Under the pieces are notes generated by a model, which ran no database searches, was not told where the DNA came from, and saw only the letters and a program-made list of their open reading frames with translations. Of a stretch of 64,000 nucleotides of DNA, positions 8,228 to 16,950 are shown piece after piece. This DNA comes from an uncultured Collinsella sp. (GTDB lineage Bacteria > Actinomycetota > Coriobacteriia > Coriobacteriales > Coriobacteriaceae), in contig UQMD01000012.1 in NCBI GenBank assembly GCA_900542155.1, forward strand, positions 1 to 64,000. The letters run 5' to 3'. Within the stretch, counting starts at the first letter, position 1; every line of letters starts with the position of its first letter. Both the position numbers and the translations under genes were made by a program.

Positions 8228-9607
8228 ATGAACACCGAGGAAATTGCGCGCATCGTCGGCGATCAGCGCGCCTACTTTAAGACGCACGCCACGTTTGATG
8301 TCGATGCTCGACGTCGTGCGCTCGTGAGTTTACGCGATGCGTTACGGGCCCACGAGGCCGATATTGCCCATGCGCTCAAGACCGATTTGGGAAAGTCGCA
8401 TGACGAGGCCTATATGTGCGAGATCGGCACCTCGCTTTCCGAGATTCGTCATCAGATTGCGCATGTGGCTCGATGGAGTCGTCCGCGCCTGCGCCCCTGC
8501 GACCTCGCCAATGCTATTAGCGTGTGCAAGACGCAAGCCGTGCCCTATGGCGTCACGCTCATCATGGCTCCATGGAATTATCCGTTTTTGTTGACGCTCG
8601 AGCCGCTCGCCGGCGCGCTCGCTGCGGGTAACACCGTGGTCATCAAGCCGAGTGCCTATGCGCCGGCTTCGAGCGCGGTGCTCAAGCAAATCTGCGAAGA
8701 GACGTTTGATCCGCGCCTAGTGACGGTTATCGAGGGCGGGCGCGCCGAGAACGAAGCGCTGCTCGATGAGTGCTGGGACAAGATCTTCTTTACCGGCAGC
8801 GTTCCGGTCGGCAAACTCGTCATGGAGCGGGCAAGTAAAAACCTGACGCCCGTGACGCTTGAGCTGGGCGGAAAGAGTCCCTGCATTGTGGATGCGACGG
8901 CAAACTTGAAGGTCGCGGCACGGCGCATCGCCTTTGGTAAATGGCTCAACGTGGGCCAGACCTGTGTAGCGCCCGACTATCTGCTGGTCGACGTGCACGT
9001 GCACGATGAGCTGTTGGGCCTCATCAAGGAGGAGGTCCGCCGCATGTTTGGCGAGCATCCGCTCGACAACGAGGATTACGGCCACATCGTCAACGCCAAG
9101 CATTTTGCGCGCGTGCGCGGGCTGATCGATCCCGACAAGGTTGTGCTGGGAGGCACGGCGCGCGAGTCGTCGCTCAAGATTGAGCCGACGATCCTAGACG
9201 GCGTGTCCCCCGATGACGCCGTGATGCAGGAAGAAATCTTCGGTCCCATCTTGCCGGTGCTGACGTTTGAGAGCTTAGACGAGGCCGAGACGTTTATTAC
9301 GGATCGTCCGACACCGCTGGCCTTATATATCTTTAGCCAGGAGCGCGCAGTTCAGGAGCGCTTTGTGCGCCATGTGTCCTTTGGCGGCGGCTGCGTCAAC
9401 GACACGATCATGCATCTGGCTACGAGCCATATGGGCTTTGGCGGCATGGGCGCGAGCGGTATGGGCCAGTACCATGGCCGCGAGAGCTTCGATACGTTTA
9501 GCCACAAGAAGAGCATCGTGAACAAGGCAACGTGGCTGGACGTGCCGTTCCGCTATGCCCCTTACGCAAGCTGGAAGCACAAGTTCGTGCGCATGTTTGT
9601 GCATTAG
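8228..9607 (+). CDS. Aldehyde dehydrogenase (class 3-like)
   Basis: NAD(P)-dependent aldehyde dehydrogenase. The oxyanion/cofactor motif APWNYPF is at about 114-120, FTGS near 188, the general base Glu212 in LELGGKSP and the nucleophile Cys246 in GQTCVAPDY. At 459 residues with a C-terminal membrane-proximal-like tail (YAPYASWKHKFVRMF), it resembles class 3 / fatty-aldehyde enzymes of the YwdH/AldH type. AGGAGG precedes the ATG. Second gene of the pair with the alcohol dehydrogenase. Confidence 0.9.
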   Translation: MNTEEIARIVGDQRAYFKTHATFDVDARRRALVSLRDALRAHEADIAHALKTDLGKSHDEAYMCEIGTSLSEIRHQIAHVARWSRPRLRPCDLANAISVCKTQAVPYGVTLIMAPWNYPFLLTLEPLAGALAAGNTVVIKPSAYAPASSAVLKQICEETFDPRLVTVIEGGRAENEALLDECWDKIFFTGSVPVGKLVMERASKNLTPVTLELGGKSPCIVDATANLKVAARRIAFGKWLNVGQTCVAPDYLLVDVHVHDELLGLIKEEVRRMFGEHPLDNEDYGHIVNAKHFARVRGLIDPDKVVLGGTARESSLKIEPTILDGVSPDDAVMQEEIFGPILPVLTFESLDEAETFITDRPTPLALYIFSQERAVQERFVRHVSFGGGCVNDTIMHLATSHMGFGGMGASGMGQYHGRESFDTFSHKKSIVNKATWLDVPFRYAPYASWKHKFVRMFVH

Positions 9608-9631
9608 AATCAGATGACATAGGGATAAACA

Positions 9632-9667
9632 AAGTGGCCGCCCCCGCGTAAGCGAAGACGGCCACTT
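9632..9667. terminator. Hairpin after aldehyde dehydrogenase
   Basis: AAGTGGCCG (9632-9640) pairs with CGGCCACTT (9659-9667). Position 25 bases after the stop suggests a terminator, though the plus-strand T run is poor (TTCTC). The remaining ~200 bases before the next gene show nothing recognisable. Confidence 0.5.
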
Positions 9668-9873
9668 CTCACAATGAAAACGTGTATCGGAGTTGGCAAG
9701 ACCCGCTGCCACGGGTGCCATCCGTGTTCCTATCTTATCTGCAAGCGTTCCGTCGCGCAAGCGTTGCGGCAAACGATTGAAAGACGCAGACAGGATGAAT
9801 TTGTGTCCGCACGGGCCCGTAGACTTCTCAATAAGGTTAAACGCCGGGTATTCCGGCCGGTAGAGGAGCTGCC

Positions 9874-10200
9874 ATGTACGAGCCTTCACGTGCTCTTTTG
9901 TCGTTTCATATTGCAGGATTTCAGTATGCCGATGGCGCCTTGGTCTTGGGCGATCTTAAAGCGGGCGATAAGCTGACGCTGTGTGCCGAGCGCGATAATC
10001 CCCATGATCCCGAGGCGGTTGCGATCTACTACGGCAACACCAAGCTCGGCTATGTTCCGGGAAACGAGGCCGGCCCGCTGTCCTTGATGATGTATTACGG
10101 CCATGGGTACGTATTTGAGGCCCGTGTGCAACAGGTTGCCCCCGAGCGCAGCCCGTGGCATCAGGTGCGCGTTGGACTCTATGTGGTGGATGCTCGCTAA
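9874..10200 (+). CDS. HIRAN-domain protein
   Basis: A 108-residue protein that is almost entirely one HIRAN domain (about residues 8-105), with the family features FHIAGFQY, ERDNPHDPEAVAIYYGN and LGYVPGNEA. HIRAN domains bind free 3'-OH single-stranded DNA ends when attached to helicases such as HLTF; stand-alone versions are common in bacteria without a defined role. GAGGAG lies 6 bases before the ATG. It starts a short plus-strand run with a small acidic protein and a phosphoesterase. Confidence 0.82.
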   Translation: MYEPSRALLSFHIAGFQYADGALVLGDLKAGDKLTLCAERDNPHDPEAVAIYYGNTKLGYVPGNEAGPLSLMMYYGHGYVFEARVQQVAPERSPWHQVRVGLYVVDAR

Positions 10201-10218
10201 TCGGCAATGGAGGCGGTC

Positions 10219-10398
10219 ATGTTTGATGGCGATGGCCTGTTCGATCTGACGGACGACCCGTTTGAGTGGGATATGCTGCTCGACGATGATGAGCTAGAGC
10301 AGGACCGGAAGAAGCGGCAGGACAAGAACGCCCAGGGTGACGCGTCGAAAAAGAAAGACAAACACCGCCGAGGTCTGTTCGGCGGGCTCTTTGGCTAA
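10219..10398 (+). CDS. Small acidic/basic bipartite protein, unknown
   Basis: A 59-residue protein not recognised from any family. The first half is strongly acidic (DLTDDPFEWDMLLDDDELEQ) and the second basic (KKKDKHRR) ending in a glycine/phenylalanine tail GLFGGLFG. GGAGG lies 5 bases before the ATG at 10219, which is why it was chosen over an in-frame ATG at 10207. Sits 18 bases after the HIRAN gene, so probably co-transcribed. Confidence 0.6.
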   Translation: MFDGDGLFDLTDDPFEWDMLLDDDELEQDRKKRQDKNAQGDASKKKDKHRRGLFGGLFG

Positions 10399-10464
10399 CC
10401 GACGCATCGCTGTGTCTGTATACTTAGCACGAGTTTGACGCGTTGCGAAATGGGGACAGAGACG

Positions 10465-11010
10465 ATGATGTGGTTTACCGCCGACCTGCACCTGGGCGAT
10501 ACGAATATCTTGCACGACATGGACCGGCCGTTTGGCTCGGTCGAGGAGATGAATCGCAAGGTCATCGATGCCATCAATGAGTGCGTGGCTGCGGATGACC
10601 GTCTCTACATCCTGGGAGACTTTACCTATCGTTTGCCCCTAGCGGATGCCGTGCACCTGCGCGAGCGTATCGAATGCAAGAACGTGACGCTCATCCGCGG
10701 TAACCATGACGGCGATTGGGAAGATCCGAACGCACCGCAGATTTGGGATGAGGTGCGCGATTATCTGGAGGTCGCTCCCGGTTACGCTAAGGGTCATCGC
10801 CTGGTGATGAGCCATTACCCCATGCTCAGCTGGAATGGCAAGGCGCGCGGCGCCATCATGCTGCACGGACATATCCATAGCAGGGGTGACCGCACCAACG
10901 CACGCAACCGCGATCGCGAGCGCCCCATTTTTCGCTACGATGTCGGCCTCGATGCCAACGACTACAAGCCCGTAAGCCGTGATCAGATCCTCGGCTTTTT
11001 TGGACTGTAA
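10465..11010 (+). CDS. Metallophosphoesterase
   Basis: Calcineurin-like phosphoesterase of about 181 residues. Metal-binding motifs are in order: WFTADLHLGD (start), LGDFTY, GNHDGDW, SHYP and HGHIHS. It resembles the compact MJ0936/YfcE-like or phage-type phosphoesterases; the substrate is not predictable. The start codon is unsure: two ATGs in tandem (10465, 10468) follow GGGGACAGAG, and ATG 10450 is also in frame. Confidence 0.82.
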   Translation: MMWFTADLHLGDTNILHDMDRPFGSVEEMNRKVIDAINECVAADDRLYILGDFTYRLPLADAVHLRERIECKNVTLIRGNHDGDWEDPNAPQIWDEVRDYLEVAPGYAKGHRLVMSHYPMLSWNGKARGAIMLHGHIHSRGDRTNARNRDRERPIFRYDVGLDANDYKPVSRDQILGFFGL

Positions 11011-11067
11011 TTCTCGAACCACGACACGAGCTACCGCAAAGGGGGCAGCCACCTTCGTGATGGTTCT

Positions 11068-11102
11068 GGCGCCGTTGCCATTATGGCAGCGGCGCCTTTT
11101 TT
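11068..11102 (+). terminator. Rho-independent terminator
   Basis: A 13-base stem, GGCGCCGTTGCCA (11068-11080) with TGGCAGCGGCGCC (11084-11096), one G-T pair, followed by six T. It ends the HIRAN-phosphoesterase transcript. Confidence 0.85.
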
Positions 11103-11160
11103 GTCCGTGCAGCGCGGTAGAGTGTAGGCGGTTGAAATTTGCGTCCATCGAGGAGCTGCC

Positions 11161-12918
11161 ATGAACGAGATCAAGTGCCCGCATTGCGGCGAAGTGTTTA
11201 AGGGCGATGCGTCCGGCTATGCAGATATCGTCAAACAGGTGCGCGATGCCGAGTTCTCGCGCGATCTTGATGAGCGTGTGAAGGCGGTCCAGCGCGAGGG
11301 CGAGCAGGCGCTGGAGCTTGAGCGTTCGCGTTCGACGGCTGCCTTGCAAAAGGCAGAGTCTCAGCGCGACGCTGAGCTCGTAGAGCAGAAGAACGCTGCG
11401 GCTCAACAGCTGGCGCAAGAAGTCGCCAAGCGCGATGCCGAGCTTGCCGAGCTGCGCGCCAAGCTCGAAGGCGCTACTGCAGAGCGCGAGAGTGCAAGCC
11501 AGCGCGCGGCGGTTGAGGCCCGCGCCGATGCTCAAAAGGAGAATGCCGAACTGCAGCGCGAGATCGACAACCTGCGTGCGCAGTTGGGGCGCAAAGATGA
11601 TGAAGCCAAGCTTGCCGAGGCAGCGGCACGCAATGCTGCTCAAAACGACCTGTCCGCACGTGATGCCCAGATTGCCGAGCTGCAAGCCAGGCTCGCCGCG
11701 GCGGACAAGGCCCAGGAGATGGCGCTTGCTGCTGCTGCGGCCGAATCGCAGCGTGAGCTCGAGGCCGCTCGCAGCGAGGCCGAACGTACGCTTGCTGACT
11801 ATCGCGCGAAGGTTCAGGAGAAGTTTTCCGTCGCAAAGGCTCAGTCCGAGCAGGAGGCCGAGGGTCTGCGTGCTCAGCTGCGCGAACAGGAACTGACGGC
11901 CAAGATGAACCTATCGGAGGCGGTCGCCGCGGCGGAGCGTGAGCGTGACGAGGCCCGCGCCAAGCTCACGAGTGAGCTGGCGGTGCGCGATTCACGCGAG
12001 GAGCAGGCCAAGGCGGCACACGAGCTCGAACTTGCGCAGACCAAGCGCGCGAACGAGGAACTGATTCGCTACAAGGATGAAGAGATTGAGCGCCTTAAGG
12101 ACATGAAGGTCCGCCTGTCCACCAAGATGGTGGGCGAGTCGCTCGAGCAGCACTGCGAGACCGAGTTTAATCGTCTGCGCATGACGGCGTTTCCCAACGC
12201 GTACTTCGAGAAAGATAACGATGCGTCCGAGGGCACCAAGGGCGACTTTATCTTCCGCGAGTGCGACGCGAGCGGCAACGAGATCATTTCGATCATGTTC
12301 GAGATGAAAAACGAGAACGACGAGACCGCGACCAAACACAAGAACGAGGATTTCTTTAAGAAACTCGATCACGATCGCCGCCAGAAAGGCTGCGAGTATG
12401 CGGTGCTCTGCACCCTGCTGGAGCCCGAGAGTGACCTCTATAACGCGGGTATCGTCGACGTGAGTTACCGCTATGAGAAGATGTACGTGATCCGCCCGCA
12501 GTTCTTCATCCCCATGATTACGCTCCTTCGCAACGCCGCTATGGGTTCGCTTCGCTATAAGCAGGAACTGGCGGAGTACAAACAGCAGAATATCGATGTC
12601 ACGAACTTCGAAGCCAAGATGGAGAAGTTCAAGGATGGCTTCTCGCGCAACTACAACCTGGCGAGCAAGCAATTCGAGTCGGCAATCAAGGAGATCGATG
12701 CCGCCATTAAGCAGCTCGAGAAGACCAAGGACGACTTGCGCCGCAGCACCGAGAACCTACGCTTGGCCCACAACAAGGCCGATGAGCTTACCATTCGCAA
12801 GCTCACATGGGGCAACAAGACCATGAAGGCAGCGTTTGACGAGGCGCGCGAGGCTGCGCCAGAGACAAACGAGGAGCCAGCCGAGGCGGATTCGTATGAG
12901 GTCGAGGATGCCGAGTAA
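11161..12918 (+). CDS. DUF2130 protein: zinc motif, long coiled coil, nuclease-like core
   Basis: A 585-residue protein of the DUF2130 family. An N-terminal CPHCGEVF motif is followed by an Ala/Glu/Arg-rich coiled coil of about 300 residues. The conserved core (about 315-460) has KGDFIF followed by IMFEMKNE, an Asp...Glu-x-Lys pattern like that of PD-(D/E)XK nucleases; this nuclease reading is my inference. A second helical region follows and an acidic C-terminal tail. GAGGAG precedes the ATG. Isolated between terminators on both sides, so monocistronic. Function not established. Confidence 0.8.
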   Translation: MNEIKCPHCGEVFKGDASGYADIVKQVRDAEFSRDLDERVKAVQREGEQALELERSRSTAALQKAESQRDAELVEQKNAAAQQLAQEVAKRDAELAELRAKLEGATAERESASQRAAVEARADAQKENAELQREIDNLRAQLGRKDDEAKLAEAAARNAAQNDLSARDAQIAELQARLAAADKAQEMALAAAAAESQRELEAARSEAERTLADYRAKVQEKFSVAKAQSEQEAEGLRAQLREQELTAKMNLSEAVAAAERERDEARAKLTSELAVRDSREEQAKAAHELELAQTKRANEELIRYKDEEIERLKDMKVRLSTKMVGESLEQHCETEFNRLRMTAFPNAYFEKDNDASEGTKGDFIFRECDASGNEIISIMFEMKNENDETATKHKNEDFFKKLDHDRRQKGCEYAVLCTLLEPESDLYNAGIVDVSYRYEKMYVIRPQFFIPMITLLRNAAMGSLRYKQELAEYKQQNIDVTNFEAKMEKFKDGFSRNYNLASKQFESAIKEIDAAIKQLEKTKDDLRRSTENLRLAHNKADELTIRKLTWGNKTMKAAFDEAREAAPETNEEPAEADSYEVEDAE

Positions 12919-12937
12919 GGCATAGCGGATAGTGAAA

Positions 12938-12975
12938 AAGCGGGGCTGCTGGCGATGTTGCCAACAGCCCCGCTT
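12938..12975. terminator. Terminator shared by DUF2130 gene and DUF3516 helicase
   Basis: AAGCGGGGCTG (12938-12948) pairs with CAGCCCCGCTT (12965-12975). On the minus strand it is followed by five T, fitting the end of the helicase gene; the gene on the other strand converges here too. Confidence 0.75.
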
Positions 12976-12997
12976 CGTTTCGTCCCAATATGCTTGG

Positions 12998-15679
12998 CTA
13001 ATCCTCGAGCAAATCCTCGATAAAACCGACGCGGTAGTTCTTGAAGATGACCTCGCCACCGTCTTGCGTGGCGTCCAGATCGACATCGCCCATGATGCCA
13101 AAGTCGTGGTCGCCGTCCTCGTCGGCAAAAATCTGGTGCACGTGCCACACGTGGAGCGCCTTCTCGTCGGACTCGTCGATCGAGAACATAGCAGAGGAGC
13201 GCGCGTCGCCGTCGGTGAGAATCTCCTCGTGCTGCTCGTGGTAAGCGTCGAGTGCTTTTTGCCAGCGGATCTCGCTCATGCCCCAGTCGTCGTCGAGTTC
13301 GCCCAGGTCGCGCACATGCTCGCGGGCGGCAAGGGTCACGCGGCGGAAGAGCGCGTTGCGCACCAGCAGCGTGCAGCCGCGGCGGTCCGCCACGACCTCG
13401 TCGATGCCCTGCGGCGGCGCGGCGTCGAGTGCGGCCGGGTTGCCGGCGTTCTCCCACTCGTCCACCAGGCTCGAGTCCACCGAGCGCACCACAAAGCCCA
13501 ACCACGAGATAATGTCGCGCAGGCGCTCGTCGCGCTTCTCGATGGGCACGGTGCGGTCGAGCGAACGGTAGGCCTCTGCCAGGTAGCGCAAGAGGATGCC
13601 CTCGGAACGCGCGATGCCCAGCTTTTGGATATAGCCCTTAAAGTCGCTCGCGCTCTCCAGCATATCGCGCAGGACGCTCTTGGGCGAGAGCTGGTAGTCG
13701 TTTGCCCAGGGCACTTCCTGGCAGTACTTGTCAAAGGCGGCATCGAGCAGGTCCTCGAGCGGCTTTTCGTATGTGACGTCCTGAATGCGCTCCAGACGCT
13801 CCTCGTATTCGACACCGTCGGCCTTCATCTCGGCCATAGCGCGGTCGCGCGCGGCGCGCTCCTGCGCGCGCAGCACCTGTTTGGGATCTTCGAGCGTGGC
13901 CTCGACCATCGAGATCAGATCCATGGTATAGGTCTCGCTCTCGGGGTCGAGCAGCTCCAGTGCGGCAAGCAAAAACGGCGAGAGCGGCTGGTCGAGCGCG
14001 AAGTCCTCGGGCAGATCGACCGTCAGCGCGTAGTCGATGTCCGGCGCGGCGTCAGCCGGAGCGTCGGGTGCGGGCGGCACCTCGGTGCGCACGACGACGC
14101 CGGAATCGATGAGCGTGGCGAAGATCTCATCGGCGCGAACCTCGAGCTTGGCCTTTTCCTCGGGGGTCTGCAGGCTTGTCTCGATGAGGTCATGTACGCG
14201 GGCGCGGGCATCGCCGCCCTGCTCGACCACGCTAATCACCATGGAGTGCGTGATGCGCAGGCGCGGCTTGAGTGTCTCGGGCTGCGTCTCGATCAGGCGC
14301 TCAAAGGTCTGCTTGTTCCAGGAGACAAAGCCCTCGGGGGCCTTTTTCTTTTTAATCTTACGGAGCTTTTTGGGGTCGTCGCCCGCCTTGGCCATAAGCT
14401 TGGCGTTCTCGATCTCGTGCTCGGGCGCCTCGGCAATCACCATGCCCTCGGTGTCGAAGCCCGAGCGGCCGGCGCGACCGGCAATCTGGTGGAACTCGCG
14501 GGCGCGCAGGCGACGCATCTTGTAGCCGTCGAACTTGGTGAGCGCGGTGAGCACCACGGTGTGGATGGGCACGTTGATGCCGACGCCGAGCGTATCGGTG
14601 CCGCAGATAACGGGCAGCAGGCCCTGTTGCGCCAGGCGCTCGACCAGCAGACGGTAGCGCGGCAACATGCCGGCATGGTGCACGCCGACGCCGCATCCGA
14701 GCAAGCGCTTGAGAATCTTGCCAAAGGCCGTGGAGAAGCTCGTACCTTTGGCGGCCTCTTTAATAGCCTCGCGCTGCTCCTTGCTGGCGATGCCAAAATT
14801 GGCGAGCGACTGTGCCGTCGCAAGTGCGGCATCCTGGCTAAAGTGCACGATATAGAGCGGGGCCTCGCCACGGCGCATGACGAGCTCGACCGTGCCCTCG
14901 AGGGAGGTCGTCACATAGTCGTAGTTCAGCGGCACAGGACGCGGGGCATCGACGACCAGGTCGCAGGTGGCGCCGGTGTGCTCCTCGAGTGAGGCGGCGA
15001 TGGCGGTGACATCGCCGAGCGTGGCGCTCATGAGCATAAACTGCGTGTGGGGCAGGGTGAGCAGCGGCACCTGCCAGGCCCAGCCGCGGTCGGGGTCGGC
15101 AAAGTAGTGGAACTCGTCCATGGCCACGCAGCCCACGTCGGCGTCCTCGCCTTCACGCAGGGCATCGTTGGCAAGGATTTCGGCCGTGCAGCAAATGACA
15201 GGCGCCTTGGTGTTGATATGCGTGTCGCCGGTGATCATGCCGACGTTGTCGCGGCCGAGCACCTGCACCAGGTCGAAGAATTTTTCGCTGACCAAGGCCT
15301 TGATAGGGGCCGTGTAATAGCAGCGCTTGCCCTGCGCCATGCCCATAAAGAGCATGCCCAGTGCGACGAGCGATTTACCCGATCCGGTCGGCGTGCCCAA
15401 AATGACGTGATTGCCGGCTGCCAGGTCCATGAGGGCCTCTTCTTGGTGATCCCACAGCTCAATGCCGCGGTCGCTCGTCCATTCAAAGAAGCGTTCGAAG
15501 GCCTGATCGGGCGTGAGCCACGGTTCGGGCTCGCTGCCGTCCTCGGGCTCCCACCAGGTGGGGGAGAGCGCACCGAGCGAGCCGAACTCGGCTTCGGTTC
15601 CCGTGCCGCCCGAGAATGAGCTGGCGGCGCCGGCGCCAGAGACGGTGCTGGCGGCGGTATCTATCGTGGTCTGTGCCAT
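12998..15679 (-). CDS. DEAD/DEAH-box helicase with DUF3516 (Ski2-like)
   Basis: Superfamily 2 ATP-dependent helicase. Walker A is in GTPTGSGKSL, motif II in MDEFHYF, motif III in MSATLGD, and the second RecA domain carries HHAGMLPR and QIAGRAGRSGFDTEG. The long C-terminal half matches the DUF3516 helicases of Actinobacteria. 893 residues from ATG 15679; the frame is open upstream to 15853, but that part is not helicase-like and enters the fold-back repeat at 15804. Role is probably RNA or DNA remodelling, unproven. Confidence 0.87.
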   Translation of the reverse strand: MAQTTIDTAASTVSGAGAASSFSGGTGTEAEFGSLGALSPTWWEPEDGSEPEPWLTPDQAFERFFEWTSDRGIELWDHQEEALMDLAAGNHVILGTPTGSGKSLVALGMLFMGMAQGKRCYYTAPIKALVSEKFFDLVQVLGRDNVGMITGDTHINTKAPVICCTAEILANDALREGEDADVGCVAMDEFHYFADPDRGWAWQVPLLTLPHTQFMLMSATLGDVTAIAASLEEHTGATCDLVVDAPRPVPLNYDYVTTSLEGTVELVMRRGEAPLYIVHFSQDAALATAQSLANFGIASKEQREAIKEAAKGTSFSTAFGKILKRLLGCGVGVHHAGMLPRYRLLVERLAQQGLLPVICGTDTLGVGINVPIHTVVLTALTKFDGYKMRRLRAREFHQIAGRAGRSGFDTEGMVIAEAPEHEIENAKLMAKAGDDPKKLRKIKKKKAPEGFVSWNKQTFERLIETQPETLKPRLRITHSMVISVVEQGGDARARVHDLIETSLQTPEEKAKLEVRADEIFATLIDSGVVVRTEVPPAPDAPADAAPDIDYALTVDLPEDFALDQPLSPFLLAALELLDPESETYTMDLISMVEATLEDPKQVLRAQERAARDRAMAEMKADGVEYEERLERIQDVTYEKPLEDLLDAAFDKYCQEVPWANDYQLSPKSVLRDMLESASDFKGYIQKLGIARSEGILLRYLAEAYRSLDRTVPIEKRDERLRDIISWLGFVVRSVDSSLVDEWENAGNPAALDAAPPQGIDEVVADRRGCTLLVRNALFRRVTLAAREHVRDLGELDDDWGMSEIRWQKALDAYHEQHEEILTDGDARSSAMFSIDESDEKALHVWHVHQIFADEDGDHDFGIMGDVDLDATQDGGEVIFKNYRVGFIEDLLED

Positions 15680-15803
15680 GTGGGGGTACTTTCTCTCGCC
15701 GTTTGTCCGCCATCCATTATGGCGTAGCGGCGGTGCGGGGCGCCAGCGCGAAAGAAAATGCAGGAAATGGGCGTTCTGCCCAGCCGTTTGGTGCAGTTGC
15801 CAG

Positions 15804-15926
15804 CTAAGTGAGTAGACTTTTTGCAATATCGCGAGCACATGGCTTTTGCGCAAGGGCTCTACCTGCGGTTTTAGTTTTCGCTATGCGGGTTGTGCTTGGC
15901 TATTGCTAAAAAGTCTACTCACTTAG
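15804..15926. repeat. 123-base fold-back element
   Basis: Perfect 19-base inverted arms, CTAAGTGAGTAGACTTTTT (15804-15822) and its complement (15908-15926). Inside them GCAATA/TATTGC and GCACA/TGTGC continue the stem, leaving a roughly 60-base apical part. It lies in the 312-base gap (15680-15991) between the starts of the helicase and the end of trmB, with nothing else recognised there. The regular arms and A/T-rich ends suggest a non-autonomous mobile or REP-like repeat, or a structured RNA. Confidence 0.7.
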
Positions 15927-15991
15927 GTCTGAGGATCGTTCGCTGGCGCTTATTTGCGCTTGTCTGCCGATGCCGCGACCATCAGAAGCCC

Positions 15992-16831
15992 CTAGGACTC
16001 CTGCGGTAAGCGCTTCTTGCCCTTGCGGGCGCGGTTTCTAAAGTTCTCGACGGCTTCTTCCATGCCCAGAGGCACATAGGTGAGCTCATCGAGGTTATCG
16101 GGCAGGTAGCAGGCAAGACTTTGCTCCTGCATGCGACCCGCTGTGAGCTGTTCGTCGGTGGGCTGCGCGCCGGGTGTGGCGCAAATGCCATAGACGACGG
16201 CACCCATTTCGCGCGTGCGGCACTCGTACTCGGTCTCGGGATGCTCGGGATGGTCGCGGCGAACGTCGTCACTTACCCAAAGTGTATCGTAGCCGGCCGC
16301 GGCAAACTGCCCCAAGGCGTAGTCGCGCAATGGCTTACTGTCGGTTCGCAGTGTGACGGTGGCACCGGCTGAAAAGAGCGGACGGTACAGCATTAGGTGG
16401 TCGACATGGACGAGTCGCTTTTTGGCGTACTTGGCCTTGGGCTGCGGCGTGGGAAAGTTGATGGTGATGGCATCGAGCTCGCCTGCGGCAAATAGCTGCG
16501 GCAGCGATGCGGCACCTCGGGGCAGGACGAGTGCGTTGGACAGCCCCTGCTCGCAGATTTTCTGTGCGGCATAGGCGATGCAGATGGGCTCCTGGTCCAT
16601 GCCGATAAAGAGCGTGTTTGGCTCGCGGCGAGCTTGCTCAACCAGATAGGTGCCTTTGCCGCAGCCCAGATCCAGATGAAGGCGGGTGAAGGGTGCGCCG
16701 CCGGCTGGCGCGCAGGCTTCGCGCCAATTCCCGGCATAAGACTCGGGGTTCGTCTCAATCGCATTGGCGTAGCGCTCCAGGCGCTCCTCGAGCACAAAGT
16801 TCTTAGGTGTGCGAACGTGGACGGCTCCCAT
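15992..16831 (-). CDS. trmB: tRNA (guanine-N7)-methyltransferase TrmB
   Basis: SAM-dependent enzyme methylating G46 in the variable loop of tRNA. The SAM motif LHLDLGCGKGTYL is at about residues 51-63. The motif around INFPTPQPKAKYAKKRLVH matches the family's PDPWPKxRHxKRR region but with FPTPQPKAKYAKKR, so the usual DPW is replaced. AAGGAG precedes the ATG. 279 residues, longer than E. coli TrmB because of a C-terminal extension ending in a basic tail. Assignment fairly sure, exact product inferred. Confidence 0.82.
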   Translation of the reverse strand: MGAVHVRTPKNFVLEERLERYANAIETNPESYAGNWREACAPAGGAPFTRLHLDLGCGKGTYLVEQARREPNTLFIGMDQEPICIAYAAQKICEQGLSNALVLPRGAASLPQLFAAGELDAITINFPTPQPKAKYAKKRLVHVDHLMLYRPLFSAGATVTLRTDSKPLRDYALGQFAAAGYDTLWVSDDVRRDHPEHPETEYECRTREMGAVVYGICATPGAQPTDEQLTAGRMQEQSLACYLPDNLDELTYVPLGMEEAVENFRNRARKGKKRLPQES

Positions 16832-16888
16832 GAGGCTCCTTGGTCATACGTATGGAACACATTGCAGGCGCGTTCCGTCAATGGGTTG

Positions 16889-16912
16889 AAAAAGGGTGGG
16901 CATGGTTTGCCC
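16889..16912 (-). terminator. Weak terminator after the Trm9-like gene
   Basis: On the minus strand GGGCA/TGCCC (16912-16898) is followed shortly by five T (16893-16889). The stem is only five pairs, so this is tentative. Confidence 0.35.
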
Positions 16913-16950
16913 GAAAGATGCGGTGCGGCTCGGCGGCGAGTCGCCGATAC

